This document shows, piece after piece, positions 1-10,670 of a stretch of DNA of 64,000 nt (position 1 is its first letter; each line of letters starts with the position of its first letter). Source of the DNA: Rhizodiscina lignyota (Eukaryota > Ascomycota > Dothideomycetes > Aulographales > Rhizodiscinaceae); the NCBI GenBank assembly GCA_010015805.1, contig ML978122.1, positions 2,390,453 through 2,454,452 on the forward strand. Reading direction: 5' to 3'. A program made the position numbers and the translations under genes. Under the pieces are notes generated by a model that saw only the letters and a list, made by a program, of their open reading frames with translations, had not been told where the DNA came from and did not search any database.

Positions 1-346
1 ATATAAACAAGAAGAAAAGAGTCGTAAATAAGCAGCTAAATAAGAGAAGGAACGTTTAGCTTAGGAAAGGCGAGAATAGTTAGCGGCGGCGAGGTTACGA
101 AAAAGAGAGGAGGTAGCTCAAAAAAAGGTACAACTTTAGAAGGCTTATACATAGAAATAAGCAAACAAACAGCTTTAATCTAAGGCTAAAGCAGCTAATA
201 AAAAGCTAAGGAATAAGTGTAACAAGAATCAAGAGATTCTAGAAGAGGTTGAAATTTTTAATAAGGAAAATGCTATTCTAGGCACTTAACCCACCCAAAC
301 ACGATTAGGGCGTAAAACAAAGCCAATAAGGCGTTATCAGTATTAA
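1..346 (+). pseudogene. Decayed C-terminal tail of a pogo/Fot1-like DDE transposase
   Basis: One frame reads as a lysine/arginine/glutamate/alanine-rich helical tail and ends in PTQTRLGRKTKPIRRYQY followed by TAA at 344-346. This resembles the basic tail with a TRxGRxxKxPxRY-like end that closes many fungal Tc1/pogo-type transposases. The frame is broken by several TAA and TAG codons where CAA, CAG or GAG would fit, and the tract is AT-rich, so it looks inactivated by RIP. The catalytic DDE core would lie to the left, outside the window. Family assignment is by resemblance of the tail only. Confidence 0.55.
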
Positions 347-1850
347 GTTTCATAGCAAAACTTATAGGCAATAATCTCATCTATCACCAAATTAAATTTA
401 AAGCTATTATCTCTTATAGTTATTGAGAAATCGTGCTCTGAAGTTGGTGGTGAAGTTGAAGGATAGGAGATCATCAGGTGGTGTAGATCACGTGACAGGG
501 ATATCTCGTAAGCAGCCTCATGCAAAGGCAAACCCCAGGACGCTTGTCGCAGTTGACGACGCTTGTGCGAGTCAGGTACGCTACATCAGGCTACCCAGGT
601 ACTGGATCATGAAGGTGACGCTGATGAGGCTCTGATCAGCGACGGTTTGCGGGACTCTCTTTAATTTTTGCAACCACATTTACAAACATACTATTGATTA
701 GACTTCGTCTGTGGATCACTTGCATCGTTACGTCCCGTAGTGTCCAATCCGCTTTCTAGTCTTTTAATGTAGTGAGTCGATAGTTTAAGGGCTCATGAGC
801 AACACACCCAAGGCAAAAGATTCGTAAGTTGTTGCAGTTTACGACGCTTTTACGAGTCAGGCATGCTGTTGGATCACAAGTGACATTATTCACCAGAGGT
901 GCGATTCCATTTCCCTTGCAGATATGTCGAGTCAGGTGTGAGACATCTTGTTGGTCCACGAGGGAATGAGTTCTTTTGCTTAGACATCTTCTAATATAAT
1001 TGGGGATCTCTATTCTTGTGGTCACATCAGCAAATGTATTATCGAATAACATCCCTTCCCCAGTGCCGGAAATCGCCCCGCGACGGAAAACCGGCGTTTG
1101 TGAAGCCGCCAGTGTCTGCGTTTGTGGAAAAGTTTAGATTTTCTCATAATGTCTTTCAGCAAGCCCTCTTTCATGTTCATCGTCTTCGGCTAATGATATC
1201 ATGCTTTGTTGGGTGCTGCTCGCTCGCGCGTACTGGACACGATACGACGCCACGGCTAAAATATCTCACCAAAACACCACTATTGCCAAAATATCGCTTT
1301 TAAATCTAGATAAGTGAAGAAACCAAGATCCTCAATGCGTCTGATGCTTGTAAATCATCACATACGATGCTGGGAGGGTTTAAAAGGGCAAATGGCCCTC
1401 GATCGCATCTGGAGTGTCACGCTTTTGATATGAGCTAACCGTATTCGCTTAGCGCATATCTTTATTGCTGAGTAACTCACTCTCGTGCCAAGCCATTAAA
1501 TTCTTGGCATGTTTGACAAGTGCGTTCGTTTGAACCTTTCGATCACCAGCAGACCAGCAGACTGATGCAGTTCTCAGGCCTCGCGCCGCGCCTCTTGCGG
1601 CGAGGAACATTGAAGGGCGTGATCTGATAAGCTAATCAGTAAGGCTTGGCATTTCGTGCCACATTTGCACTGCCACAGTGCTTCAGTCCTCAGTTCTGCT
1701 CAGCCTCGCTCAACTTCAGCTCAGCAATTAATCTTGCACTGTACTTATACTCTCCTCAACTCTGCTAAGTCTCAATTTAACATCAGGTGAATCTGAAGCA
1801 TTAATGATCATATTAATCCGGACAAAAACTCGCTGCCAACACCACCGACC
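347..1850. other. Intergenic region with a diverged direct repeat
   Basis: I see no supportable gene in these 1.5 kb. A segment of about 31 bases at 547-577 (GTCGCAGTTGACGACGC and onward, ending GAGTCAGG) recurs in altered form at about 831-861 with roughly five differences, so this may be a worn repeat pair. The last 200 bases are the promoter and leader of the HET gene at 1851; they contain ATCTGATAA at 1622-1630, a GATA-factor-type site of unproven relevance. Confidence 0.4.
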
Positions 1851-3776
1851 ATGGCTGAAGTCGAACACCACTATTTTCAGTACAATCCAATTGAAAGTGC
1901 CGAGATAAGGCTGGTACAATTCCACGAGACAGAAAATGGCATATCTGGACGGTTTGAGACATTCCTTCTCGACGACGAATCCCGCCCAGTTCCCGCCTAT
2001 AGAGCACTTTCATACGTGTGGTCCCTGCACGGAAACATACCCACGATCAGCTGGTCCATTACAGTTGATAACAAGATTTTGCTCGTTCTAGACTCTCTTT
2101 GCCCATTCTTTGAAGTCCTGAAGGCCAAAATGCACATCTTGGATTGTACGTGGTGGTGGATCGATTCCTTGTCCGTGAATCAGAAAGACTTTCCTGAGAA
2201 AGGAAATCAGGTGCGGCTGATGAGTAGAATCTATAAACAAGCTGAAGAGACAGTCGTTTGGCTGGGAGAACGTTCTGACGACAGCGAAGACGCCATGGAA
2301 TTCATCAACCTTCTACATAGGATGGGGCCGATACAGCTACCGTATCCGGAAATTCCTGAAGAACTGAAGCAGCCATGTTTTGATTCTAAATGGACTGCTT
2401 TGAAAAAAATACTGGAAAGGAAATGGTGGACCAGGATCTGGACAATACAGGAATACGCTCTATCGAAACGTGTTTCACTGTGGTGCGGCGATCGGATCGT
2501 GAGTAGAGAAGCTTTCTCGCACTCTCTCGAATTGCTCAACAGACCTCACAACAAAGATGTACCTGACGGACCAGCCTTTGCAAATGGTTGGAATAGAAGG
2601 AGAGTTCAAATGTGGCACACGCTGAAATCGCAACCCGAATTCAGGAACCTTGCCGGAATGTCTCTGGCCGCACTGGCTGCCTACTGTGGCAATTGCGATG
2701 CTACCGACGACAGAGACCGGCTTTACGCCCTTCGTGCAATAGCTACAGACTATGAGCTTCTCGAAGTCGATTACACCCTAAGCACAGAAGACGTTTATCT
2801 CCGCTTTACGCAATCGTTCATCTCACATCACCGGTCATTAGATATCATTTGTCTTGCACATACATACTGGCAATTTGAAGGATCTTCCCTCCCTTCTTGG
2901 GTTCCTGACTGGAGACGGAAAACCTATTCTCTGGTCATTCCTCAGATGATCAGTCAAACCTCCCGGGGAGAAATTGGGAATCTCCGCCCTACTAGCATCG
3001 TAAAGCCGTCGCAGATTACAATGGAGTATTCCGCGTCAGGACATATACCGGCCGTCTTTACGTTCGTAGGGACGACTCTGATTGTCCAAGGCATCATTCT
3101 TGACGTTGTGGACGGGCTGGGAACCTCTGAGAGTTCTGAGCTTGTGCAATCCTCGGCACCGATCATATCTTCTCAAGAAGCGAGCCACAACGTGGAATAT
3201 TCTGCTCTGGATTCATTGAAAAGTATATGTAATTGCATCGTCCTAAGCCGCAAGGATCGCTATCTCCAAGAACCCGTGCCAATGAAGGACTTTATATGGA
3301 GCTTCTGGGTGCTGTGTTCCGATGTTCGAAACAACTGTGCTGCAGATATACATCCAACTTTTGTAAACTGGTTCAATGGTAGCCGGCACCTTCTTGTCCG
3401 CGGAGCAACCCTGGATTCAATCGTAGCGCAATCTGCCCTGTCCGACGACAGCTCACTCTCTCAAGGGCCAGAATCATTAGATGGTCGCTCAATACAGATC
3501 CAGGACTCGTTTCTAGGAAGATTCTACGATACTGTGATCCGAATGTCACGACGCCTATTGGTTGGCGAAACGGGTATACTTGGAATGGCTCCTGGAAGGG
3601 CGAAGAAAGGAGACTACATCTGTATCTTGAAAGGTTGTAGCGTGCCTGTGATTCTGCGCAGGACAGCAGACGTGGGCTTATATTCGTTCGTCGGAGAATG
3701 TTTTGTTGACGGTTATATGTCAGGGGAGGCTTTTCACAATCCGAAGTTACGTGAGAAGTCTATTTCCATTTGTTAA
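1851..3776 (+). CDS. HET-domain (heterokaryon incompatibility-type) protein
   Basis: A single-exon gene for 641 residues starting at an ATG. The N-terminal third is a HET domain: YRALSYVWS near residue 51, then WWWIDSLSVNQKD (family pattern WIDaiCINQ), then EKGNQVRLMSRIY and VVWLGERSDDSEDAMEF. HET domains in fungi trigger cell death when incompatible strains fuse or when a partner receptor is activated; many members have no known partner. In this copy the usual ALSYVWG and CINQ are ALSYVWS and SVNQ, which is within family variation. The C-terminal half, with a late GDYICILKGCSVPVILR segment, is the usual poorly conserved tail of these proteins. No intron, signal peptide or membrane segment is visible. 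The frame is intact, so it is probably functional. It lies 1.5 kb from a dead transposase. Confidence 0.9.
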   Translation: MAEVEHHYFQYNPIESAEIRLVQFHETENGISGRFETFLLDDESRPVPAYRALSYVWSLHGNIPTISWSITVDNKILLVLDSLCPFFEVLKAKMHILDCTWWWIDSLSVNQKDFPEKGNQVRLMSRIYKQAEETVVWLGERSDDSEDAMEFINLLHRMGPIQLPYPEIPEELKQPCFDSKWTALKKILERKWWTRIWTIQEYALSKRVSLWCGDRIVSREAFSHSLELLNRPHNKDVPDGPAFANGWNRRRVQMWHTLKSQPEFRNLAGMSLAALAAYCGNCDATDDRDRLYALRAIATDYELLEVDYTLSTEDVYLRFTQSFISHHRSLDIICLAHTYWQFEGSSLPSWVPDWRRKTYSLVIPQMISQTSRGEIGNLRPTSIVKPSQITMEYSASGHIPAVFTFVGTTLIVQGIILDVVDGLGTSESSELVQSSAPIISSQEASHNVEYSALDSLKSICNCIVLSRKDRYLQEPVPMKDFIWSFWVLCSDVRNNCAADIHPTFVNWFNGSRHLLVRGATLDSIVAQSALSDDSSLSQGPESLDGRSIQIQDSFLGRFYDTVIRMSRRLLVGETGILGMAPGRAKKGDYICILKGCSVPVILRRTADVGLYSFVGECFVDGYMSGEAFHNPKLREKSISIC

Positions 3777-4291
3777 CGTAGCCAATCTCACTTCTAATCT
3801 AGCAGTTGTTGCTAGAGCACCCGGATTGGGTTCATACGTGAGTTCCGAGTAGCTCGTATGTTGATTTTCAAACACCAAGCGGTAGTAATGGTAGCGATGG
3901 ACAACTGCGCCACAAACATAACCAAAGTGGCCAAGACGTCTTCGCACTCTTTTCCCCTAACATTGCCTTGTACCACAGTAATGGAGCTTCTCGGCAGCAA
4001 CTACACGATCCGGCATCGAATGTCGCGGAGTGTTGGGTTCCAGAAAGAAACTCCGGCCCACTCGACCATATGTGCCGTCGTCTATCCACGAAAGTCGCGG
4101 CCACTCATGTGCCATGCAAGTGACTGCTTTGGGATAAGAGGGGCAAGCGCCCAAACTCCATAAATTGGACTCGCAGACCTGTCCATCGACTCGTCTTTTA
4201 TCGAAATTACCTATTGAATTGGAATAGAATCCTCCTCTGCCTCCCTACCTACCAAAATACTCCATTGAAGGGATATCGCCTTGCTGATATC
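3777..4291. other. Intergenic region, no gene seen
   Basis: This carries the 3' end of the HET gene and the promoter and leader of the HNH-GDPD gene. The ORFs present on both strands overlap each other and show no recognisable domain or codon pattern. Confidence 0.4.
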
Positions 4292-6755
4292 ATGTCCGCC
4301 CCCAAACCGCTCCATTTCCCACGTGGCATCCTGACAGTACGCCATCCCCACTACCACCCGCACTTTAACACACTCCTCGAGCTACCCGCATTAGAGGAAG
4401 GCAATAAAGTCAATTATAATGTAGCTCTCATCATCTGTGGCATCATTGCCGATAATAGCTGGAGTACGGGTTGGTTTGCTCGCTCAAGAGATGGAAACAA
4501 AATTTGCAAGCAAGGCATACCGATTGATGCCGCTTCTGGTGATGTCTACTACTTCGCCAAACGTGATCAGGATTGTAAGTCACAGTAACACGTCATTGGC
4601 AACATTCACACCATTAACATTGCTTTCTTCAGATAAATACCCAATCTGTATTTCGTGGGCTGATTGGCGCCTCCCCAAGGCTGACGATCTCCCCTCCGCC
4701 TTCTCCAAGCTCCAGATTGATCCCCCACAACGGGCTTCCTACATGGGGGATGTCAATGAACGCGATCAGTCTTGCCGGGCTTCAGGCATCATTGACTCCT
4801 GTGAGCCGGCGTGTCTGGTTCCAGCAAGCGAGAAGGAGTGGTGGAACTCTAATGTGAGCGAGACGAGCGAGCCGGGGATTCTGTCGGCGCTAAACGGAAT
4901 ACTACTTCGAGCCGACATGCACCAGTCGTTCAACGCCGGCAAGTGGATGCCGATGGCGACGGAGGAGGGCCGACTACGTATATACGTTGTGCGGCCAGCT
5001 TACGTGTCAACCCAATTCATCCAGCTATGGCACAACACCGAGATGAAAAAGTTGGTTGGCGTTGACCGGAGTTGCCTGTTTGCCCGTGTCGCGTATGCGG
5101 TGCTGTCGTTGCAGCACGAGTTTCTCGCCATCCGGCACCTAGCGAGCGACAACCTGTTGGTGCGGACGAAGGATGGCGAGCAGAAGGAGATGACCCCCAC
5201 GGAGTTCCGGCAATTTGATGCCGCTCATTCATCTAATCTTACGAAGAGTACTGGGTTTCCGAATTCTATTCGGAGATCTTTCCCCCACGTAAGACAATAC
5301 CCCGAGCTTCCTTCAAAATATGATTGGAAAACACAGATCACCAAATACTCCATGCCCAACTTTGGCGATCTGCTCCACCAAAAACCACGCAACGGCGTGT
5401 TCTGTCATCGCGGATACTACGATCGTGCCATGAACATCCCGGAGAATTCGGTTTTTTCCATCCTGAATGGAATAGATCGAGGTCTATTGCTTCACGAAGT
5501 CGATTTGCGCACGAATACTGGGGAAGGCGACTTGTTCTTCTTAGCCCATGACGAAACTGCATGTCGCGTTACGTCGAAAGATCGCAAATGGTCATCGATC
5601 AATATCCGGGAGGCAGAACTCGCAGCGAAGCACTTGAAGATGGAGCTGGGCGAGTGTCCCGACTTTGCTAGCTCATACATGAAGATGATTGAGAAAGTGC
5701 CGACTATGGAAGACCTGCTAAATCCCGATATCGTAACTGGCTGTGGCGATTGCTACTTTCAACTTGACCTTAGGGGTGATGCCTTTCCTAAAGCAATCAA
5801 TTACTTCACAGAACATCCTACTTCCGATAACGACGGCAAACACAACTACAGAAACAACTTCAAATTATTCTTGAAAGGCTATAATCTCGACTTTCCCTCT
5901 CCTAAGGACCTTGAAAAAAGGCTGGCCGTGAGTCGGGGGCCGATTTGGGGAGTTGCCCCTTGGGTCAAAAGTCATCAAGTACGCATCATAATGGTTTTCT
6001 ACGCAAAGCCGTTTATCGATTACGCAATGGAAAAAAGAAATATTTCTCCAGCTGACGCCACTCCGAAGAAGCTTTTGGAAAAGTTGGATTACAATATCAT
6101 TTACAAGACCGTCATGGAGCAAGTCCAGTCCTTCATTGAAATGCGTAGCACAAACCCCTCGTATGAGCTCGTCCTTGAGATCGTACATAGCGGCCTGGGG
6201 CTAGGCTATGACGTGGCCACTGGGACAGCACGAAATCCCCTAGATGGAAAACCTATTGACGTTAAGGAGGAAGAAGTCATTTTCGACAGTCGTGTTGACC
6301 GAGCTATGATAGATGTTAGTGTGGACTTGAGGGAACGGTACTCAGATCTGTCCTTCGCATCCTGTACTCGGTTATGTGATGTCAGGCTACCAGAAGAGGA
6401 CGGGCTACCAGAAGGGGAGGAGCTGGTAGCAAATATAAAGACGGGAAAACTCGAGCCAAAGTTGTTAAAAGGCGCGAAAGGGATCAGAGCAAAGCTACGA
6501 AGCATTCATGGTGGGCTGTATCCCCAGTCTGACATCGTTGTTGCTGATGACCCTCTTGCTGAGATTGCTGCGCGCACATGGATCGATGAGTGCGCAAAAT
6601 TAGATCGAAGCAAGCTACTGGACCTTTCATACAACGACTGGCTAAAGAAGGCGGCTATAGAAGTTCAAGAAGCTGTCAAGAAACTCAACGGGCCTTTTCT
6701 GCCGAACACAGTCGAAGGACCTCAAGACAGATACAAGGATATTGTTGAAAGATGA
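4292..6755 (+). CDS. HNH_2-like and glycerophosphodiester phosphodiesterase fusion protein
   Basis: Two exons, 4292-4574 and 4633-6755 (58-bp intron, GTAAGT donor, CAG acceptor), give 801 residues. Residues 1 to about 300 match the fungal HNH_2 family layout: a leading HPHYHPHFNTLLELPAL segment, then RDQSCRASG, EPACLVPASEKEWW, LNGILLRADMHQSF and a closing LFARVAYAV. The first His of the nuclease motif (family AHLVP) is Cys here (ACLVP), so nuclease activity is doubtful. From about residue 345 a GDPD-type TIM-barrel follows with its catalytic set: CHRG (His353, Arg354), HEVD (Glu383, Asp385) and AHDE (His400). Such enzymes hydrolyse glycerophosphodiesters or related phospholipids in a metal-dependent way. 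There is no signal peptide. The two halves share one uninterrupted exon, so the fusion is not an annotation artefact unless the assembly is wrong. Substrate unknown. Alternative: the N-terminal part is only a structural relic. Confidence 0.8.
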
Positions 6756-7069
6756 CCAGAACAGAATCGGGAGGTAGAAGACTTTAGACGAGGTGAGCTA
6801 CGTTCCGATGAACTGACGTACCACATCATCGTGTCACTTCAAATCTCTTTCAGAAACAGTGCAAGATGAAGAGTAAATATTGACATTGAATGTTTGGTAT
6901 TAATGGTAGATCCATCTACCGGAGATATTTCATGACTCTGTGATATCTGATGAGAATGCCATCTGATATCATCCAAGAACGCCCGCTAATGCACACTACC
7001 CCCATCGCTATGCACCAAAGCCGGCGTTAGAAATACAAAGAGAGTCGTATGTACAATTTATTAAGTCAT
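6756..7069. other. Convergent intergenic region
   Basis: Short 3'-to-3' spacer between the fusion gene and the minus-strand surface-protein gene. I see only AT-rich 3' untranslated-type sequence. Confidence 0.4.
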
Positions 7070-7813
7070 TTACAGAGCAAGAACAGCGAGCAGGAGACCT
7101 GCTACGCTTCCCGCTACAGCTGGTGCGTTAGCCATAGCAGCGCCTGGTGAAGAGGAGGAAGGCGCAGCACTTCCACTCGAGCTAGAGCTAGCGCTGGAGC
7201 CTTTGGAGGTGGTCGGACGAGGAGGTAGACGTCCAGTGGTGAAGCCAGTGCCCTGGGCAGCAACGCCGGAGCCAGAGGCGAAGACGATCGGGTTCGAAGA
7301 GTTGGCGAGCTTGTACCCACCAGCAGTGATCTGTGCTGGGATTTGCGGCCACACTTGCGAGCCAGTCAGCGTATACGTGCTGGTCGTCGCTGCGTTCTTT
7401 GCGATACACGTTGCGTCGCTCGAGATATCGCAGCTTATGGAGAAAGACTTGGAGTCGCTGCCTATGCTGGCGAATTGCAGGTCAGATGCGCCTTGAGTAA
7501 CGGTCATTGGCGCAGAAAGGCCACCACACTCCTCGGCACCGGTGGTAGGGCATGCGACCTTGTAGGTGATTGCGGAGCGGTCGGCAGAGATGACGGAGCA
7601 GACTGGAGTAACTGTGGCTGGGACGCCGTAGATGTTGTAGACTGTCAAAGTGCGAGTGTCCGTTACAGTTACAGTGCTTGCTGGAGCATTGCCAGTTGCG
7701 GCGGTGACTGCTGCGTTTGTGGCGAAGATGGTGTGTGTCCTGGTGGAAAGGCCAGTTGAGGCGTAGGTGGATCCTGCGAGGAGCAGGGCGCTGAGAACAG
7801 TTGTGGCGTACAT
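7070..7813 (-). CDS. GPI-anchored-type cell-surface protein
   Basis: A single-exon gene for 247 residues. A signal peptide (MYATTVLSALLLAGSTYA) is followed by a Thr/Ser/Val-rich domain with five or more Cys (PVCSV, ACPTT, EECGG, SISCDISSDATCIA), then a Ser-rich low-complexity stalk (residues about 205-225) and a hydrophobic C-terminal tail ending LLLAVLAL with no basic residues after it. Signal peptide plus Ser-rich stalk plus terminal hydrophobic tail is the usual pattern for GPI-anchored wall proteins. The likely anchoring site is in the GAAMANAP region. No enzyme domain is recognised, so a structural or adhesive wall role is inferred. The ATG is the first in frame and precedes the signal peptide directly. 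Confidence 0.8.
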   Translation of the reverse strand: MYATTVLSALLLAGSTYASTGLSTRTHTIFATNAAVTAATGNAPASTVTVTDTRTLTVYNIYGVPATVTPVCSVISADRSAITYKVACPTTGAEECGGLSAPMTVTQGASDLQFASIGSDSKSFSISCDISSDATCIAKNAATTSTYTLTGSQVWPQIPAQITAGGYKLANSSNPIVFASGSGVAAQGTGFTTGRLPPRPTTSKGSSASSSSSGSAAPSSSSPGAAMANAPAVAGSVAGLLLAVLAL

Positions 7814-9221
7814 TTTGAGATGTGAGCGTGAGAAGTATGAAAAAAGGAAGAGGAGTAGAAGGCTGAGAGGCGAGACGAGTGCGAGCTTGAGATGAAAGCG
7901 AAAGACTTAAGGGTGAGGTGAGGATTGTTGCTTCTTGTTGCTTCAGATGTGATGATGGATGCAGAGGACAGAAAGGACAGGTATTCTATATACTCAGTTG
8001 TACGCAGCTGTTTCCACCAACACGCGCGTCTTAGAATAGGAATCCGAAGGAAGAATAGAAGCACTGCCATGTGCGCCCGTTCGTCGCATAGTTGCGTATG
8101 CTGGGGCTATGTCACGCTCACACGGTGGAAGGGTTCATAGGCGACCGGACGGTGGCTTGACTCGCGACCGATCTCGGGAGCATGGGCAGCATGAGCCACT
8201 TCGGGGAGCCAAGTGCCTACCTTGTCCGAAGCTCGAACGCCGTTGGATATTTGAGGAAACGGAAAACGTTGCTCCATGCGTTGGTGAGGTGAGGCTGAGT
8301 CCAGCCTTCACCCAACCCGGCCTAGCGGCATCTTGGAGACCCGAGACGTCAGACGGCGAACGTCGCAGAAAGCACCGACAAAGGAACAATGCGCGATGGA
8401 ATCCTATATCATCAGCCTCGCCCTCGACACGATTGACCATCATGGGGAACCTCTAGGTCGCGAAATGTCCGAATGTCATTCTGCGGACATGTCTTCGGTG
8501 TAAGGCGGTTTCGCGGCCCTCCTCACTTTCACCGGTCAGATGCCCATCCATTGGCTGAGACGCTTCGCCTTTCTGTTACGACGACTCGTTCCGCCTCAAG
8601 ATCCGCTGGACATGACCACGACATCTTCGCGTTGACTGCAGAGTTTGTCGGAGGGATGCTCTGCCACTTGTGGATCTGCAGTCACGAGCCTGAGGACAAT
8701 GAAGTTGTTGACTTGTCCTGCTTGCCCTTTCTTCACCGTGGTCTGCATCGGCCCACTCTTACACTCCAGCCGGCGTACCTTCAGCCTTTGTCTTGACTCT
8801 TTGCCTGGATTAGTCAACGAGATCCCCGATCCCTTTGTTCTAGCTGTCCCAATCGTTTCCTTGCAGTATTATGGACTCCAAGCACATCTCAGTACCCGTT
8901 TCGTAACCTTCCCCCCAGAGCTTGGGGTATCAAAGTCTTAGATGAAACGACGCTACCCTATGGCAATGATCAAATGCTAGTATATCCCATAGGCTGTTTG
9001 ATACTAACAATGAACATTGTTTATCTTTCTTGGATGTTTGTTTCAGATTCACCACAAATGTTTAGCACCAACACAGCTCACGTTCACTGCATCACTACAA
9101 TGCATTCACAAATCAAACTCATTAAAAGCTTCTCTAAACTTTACTGGTCTCTTTCCATTCTCTATAAGCAACGTGAGCGTGCTACGCTTTGCCCACTGCA
9201 AACTTTCCAGAATCGAGCAAT
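7814..9221. other. Divergent intergenic region, no gene seen
   Basis: About 1.4 kb between the divergent surface-protein gene and the Ser/Thr-rich membrane-protein gene. ORFs here are short, overlap on both strands and resemble nothing I know. It is long enough to hold both promoters; no specific site stands out. Confidence 0.4.
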
Positions 9222-10337
9222 ATGACGAGTCCATATAATGCTGATAGATCCAGCAACTTGTCCTCCGTCTCCCTACCTATCAGCGTAGCACCTAGCTACC
9301 ATACGACAACAGGAGAATCTTCTACTACGAAGCACGGCACAATGGATCAAGAGGGCACAAATTCTGCGACTCCAACCTCCTTCCCCGATGACAAGAAGGT
9401 ACCGATCAGGGACGAGAAGTGTGCACCATCCTTCCCTCAATATCCCAACAATGATCCGGAGCCTGGTCCGCTGCCACCACCCATCATCTACGAGCGACTG
9501 GTGCGTCGAGAAGGAGTGTCATATTTCACCTTCTTCGCTGTGGTTTTAGCTCTTGTGCTGTCCTTGACGCTGAACGGCGTCTATACCACGATTGCGTTGA
9601 AAGGTGCGATATGGCCCTCGCGCTTCCGGGAAGCACCAAATGGTGGCTTGAACATCGCGCCTGTGATCAATATCCACGGAGCAGATGTGCCGACAGCATC
9701 CAACGTGACGGTAACTCAAATCATCACCGCCACGTCGGTCTCCACGACTGCGCAATCGACGTCCCTCCCAACGGTGACGCAAACGACCACGGTGATCCAA
9801 CCTATAGTCGAACAAACAACACTCTCGACGACTACAGCATCGCCATCCTTACCAAAGGTGACGATAACGACCTCCGTCCCAGCTCCAACAACGACGGAGA
9901 AGTTTCAGACGCCAGAGTCGGCGGTGAGTCCCAGTTCTTCTCAAGGTGGTAGCATTACGAATGCGGCATCGCTTATGGCGTCCCAGGAGAGCCAAGCAGC
10001 CCAGGCGAGCTCTTCCCGCTTGTTTGGCGAGATAGTTTCCGCTGCCATCTCACTTAAGGAGTCTCAGGAGCTGAGTGCCATGTTATCTCCTTCCTCGACA
10101 AGCTCACCTCCGACGTCGCCGACAACCCCACCTTCAACGACTCAGCATACCACCATCTCAAGCACTCAAATCAAATCGACGTCGACAGGAATACCGTTGA
10201 TAGCGCCTCAGGGTCTCGTGATCGGCAGCACGGGAAGCCTCATAGTGGGCCGATGTACGACGGAGACAATCATGCACCCCGGCGGTCGACTTGCGGAACT
10301 CGGCGGACACAAGACGGTTACTACAAAGTGCTTTTGA
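9222..10337 (+). CDS. Ser/Thr-rich single-pass membrane protein, function unknown
   Basis: A single-exon ORF of 371 residues. The frame opens upstream with a TTG, but the first ATG (MTSPYNADRSSN) is at 9222 and I take that. There is no N-terminal signal peptide. The first 110 residues are polar and proline-rich (EPGPLPPPIIYERL), followed by one hydrophobic segment (YFTFFAVVLALVLSLTLNGV). Beyond it lie about 200 residues of Ser/Thr/Pro-rich sequence with runs such as STTAQSTSLPTVTQTTTV, suited to O-mannosylation, and a conserved-looking end with Cys (GRCTTETIMHPGGRL and TVTTKCF). This suggests a type II plasma-membrane protein with a wall-spanning mucin-like domain. I do not recognise a family. 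Confidence 0.65.
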   Translation: MTSPYNADRSSNLSSVSLPISVAPSYHTTTGESSTTKHGTMDQEGTNSATPTSFPDDKKVPIRDEKCAPSFPQYPNNDPEPGPLPPPIIYERLVRREGVSYFTFFAVVLALVLSLTLNGVYTTIALKGAIWPSRFREAPNGGLNIAPVINIHGADVPTASNVTVTQIITATSVSTTAQSTSLPTVTQTTTVIQPIVEQTTLSTTTASPSLPKVTITTSVPAPTTTEKFQTPESAVSPSSSQGGSITNAASLMASQESQAAQASSSRLFGEIVSAAISLKESQELSAMLSPSSTSSPPTSPTTPPSTTQHTTISSTQIKSTSTGIPLIAPQGLVIGSTGSLIVGRCTTETIMHPGGRLAELGGHKTVTTKCF

Positions 10338-10670
10338 GCGCCACTCTGGTCATTGAACCGTCTTACCCTACCCGCAGGGCAGGCATGGGAAGGGAATGGG
10401 CAGCTATTTTGTCTTCTCCGCATAAATTTTTCCTTTTCCTGCATTATTTGGAGTTTTGCATTGCATTTCGGGGAGACTGCTGAAAAGTAGGCAGCATAGA
10501 AATTTGGAACCGTCCATTGAACTTCCCGCGAAGTTCACGATGGTCAGAACATCACAAACAATTTCACCACAGAGTGTTGCATTTTCTCTCCACGTATCAT
10601 TGAGCCATTCAGACACAATTTCCACTCCTTGCCTCCTGTGGCTTGTCTTATAGTCCAGACTACATGATTA
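10338..10670. other. Convergent intergenic spacer
   Basis: 3'-to-3' spacer between the membrane-protein gene and the MFS gene. No gene or structured element is seen. Confidence 0.4.

Noticed and set aside
1622-1630. ATCTGATAA upstream of the HET gene as an SRE-type binding site
   Set aside because: A nine-base match in 64 kb is close to what chance gives, and HET genes are not known SRE targets.
9189-9221. TTG as start of the Ser/Thr-rich membrane protein (and similar GTG/TTG starts of other genes)
   Set aside because: Fungal nuclear genes start at ATG; in each case an ATG or an upstream exon with ATG was found, except for the orphan frame at 38.9 kb.
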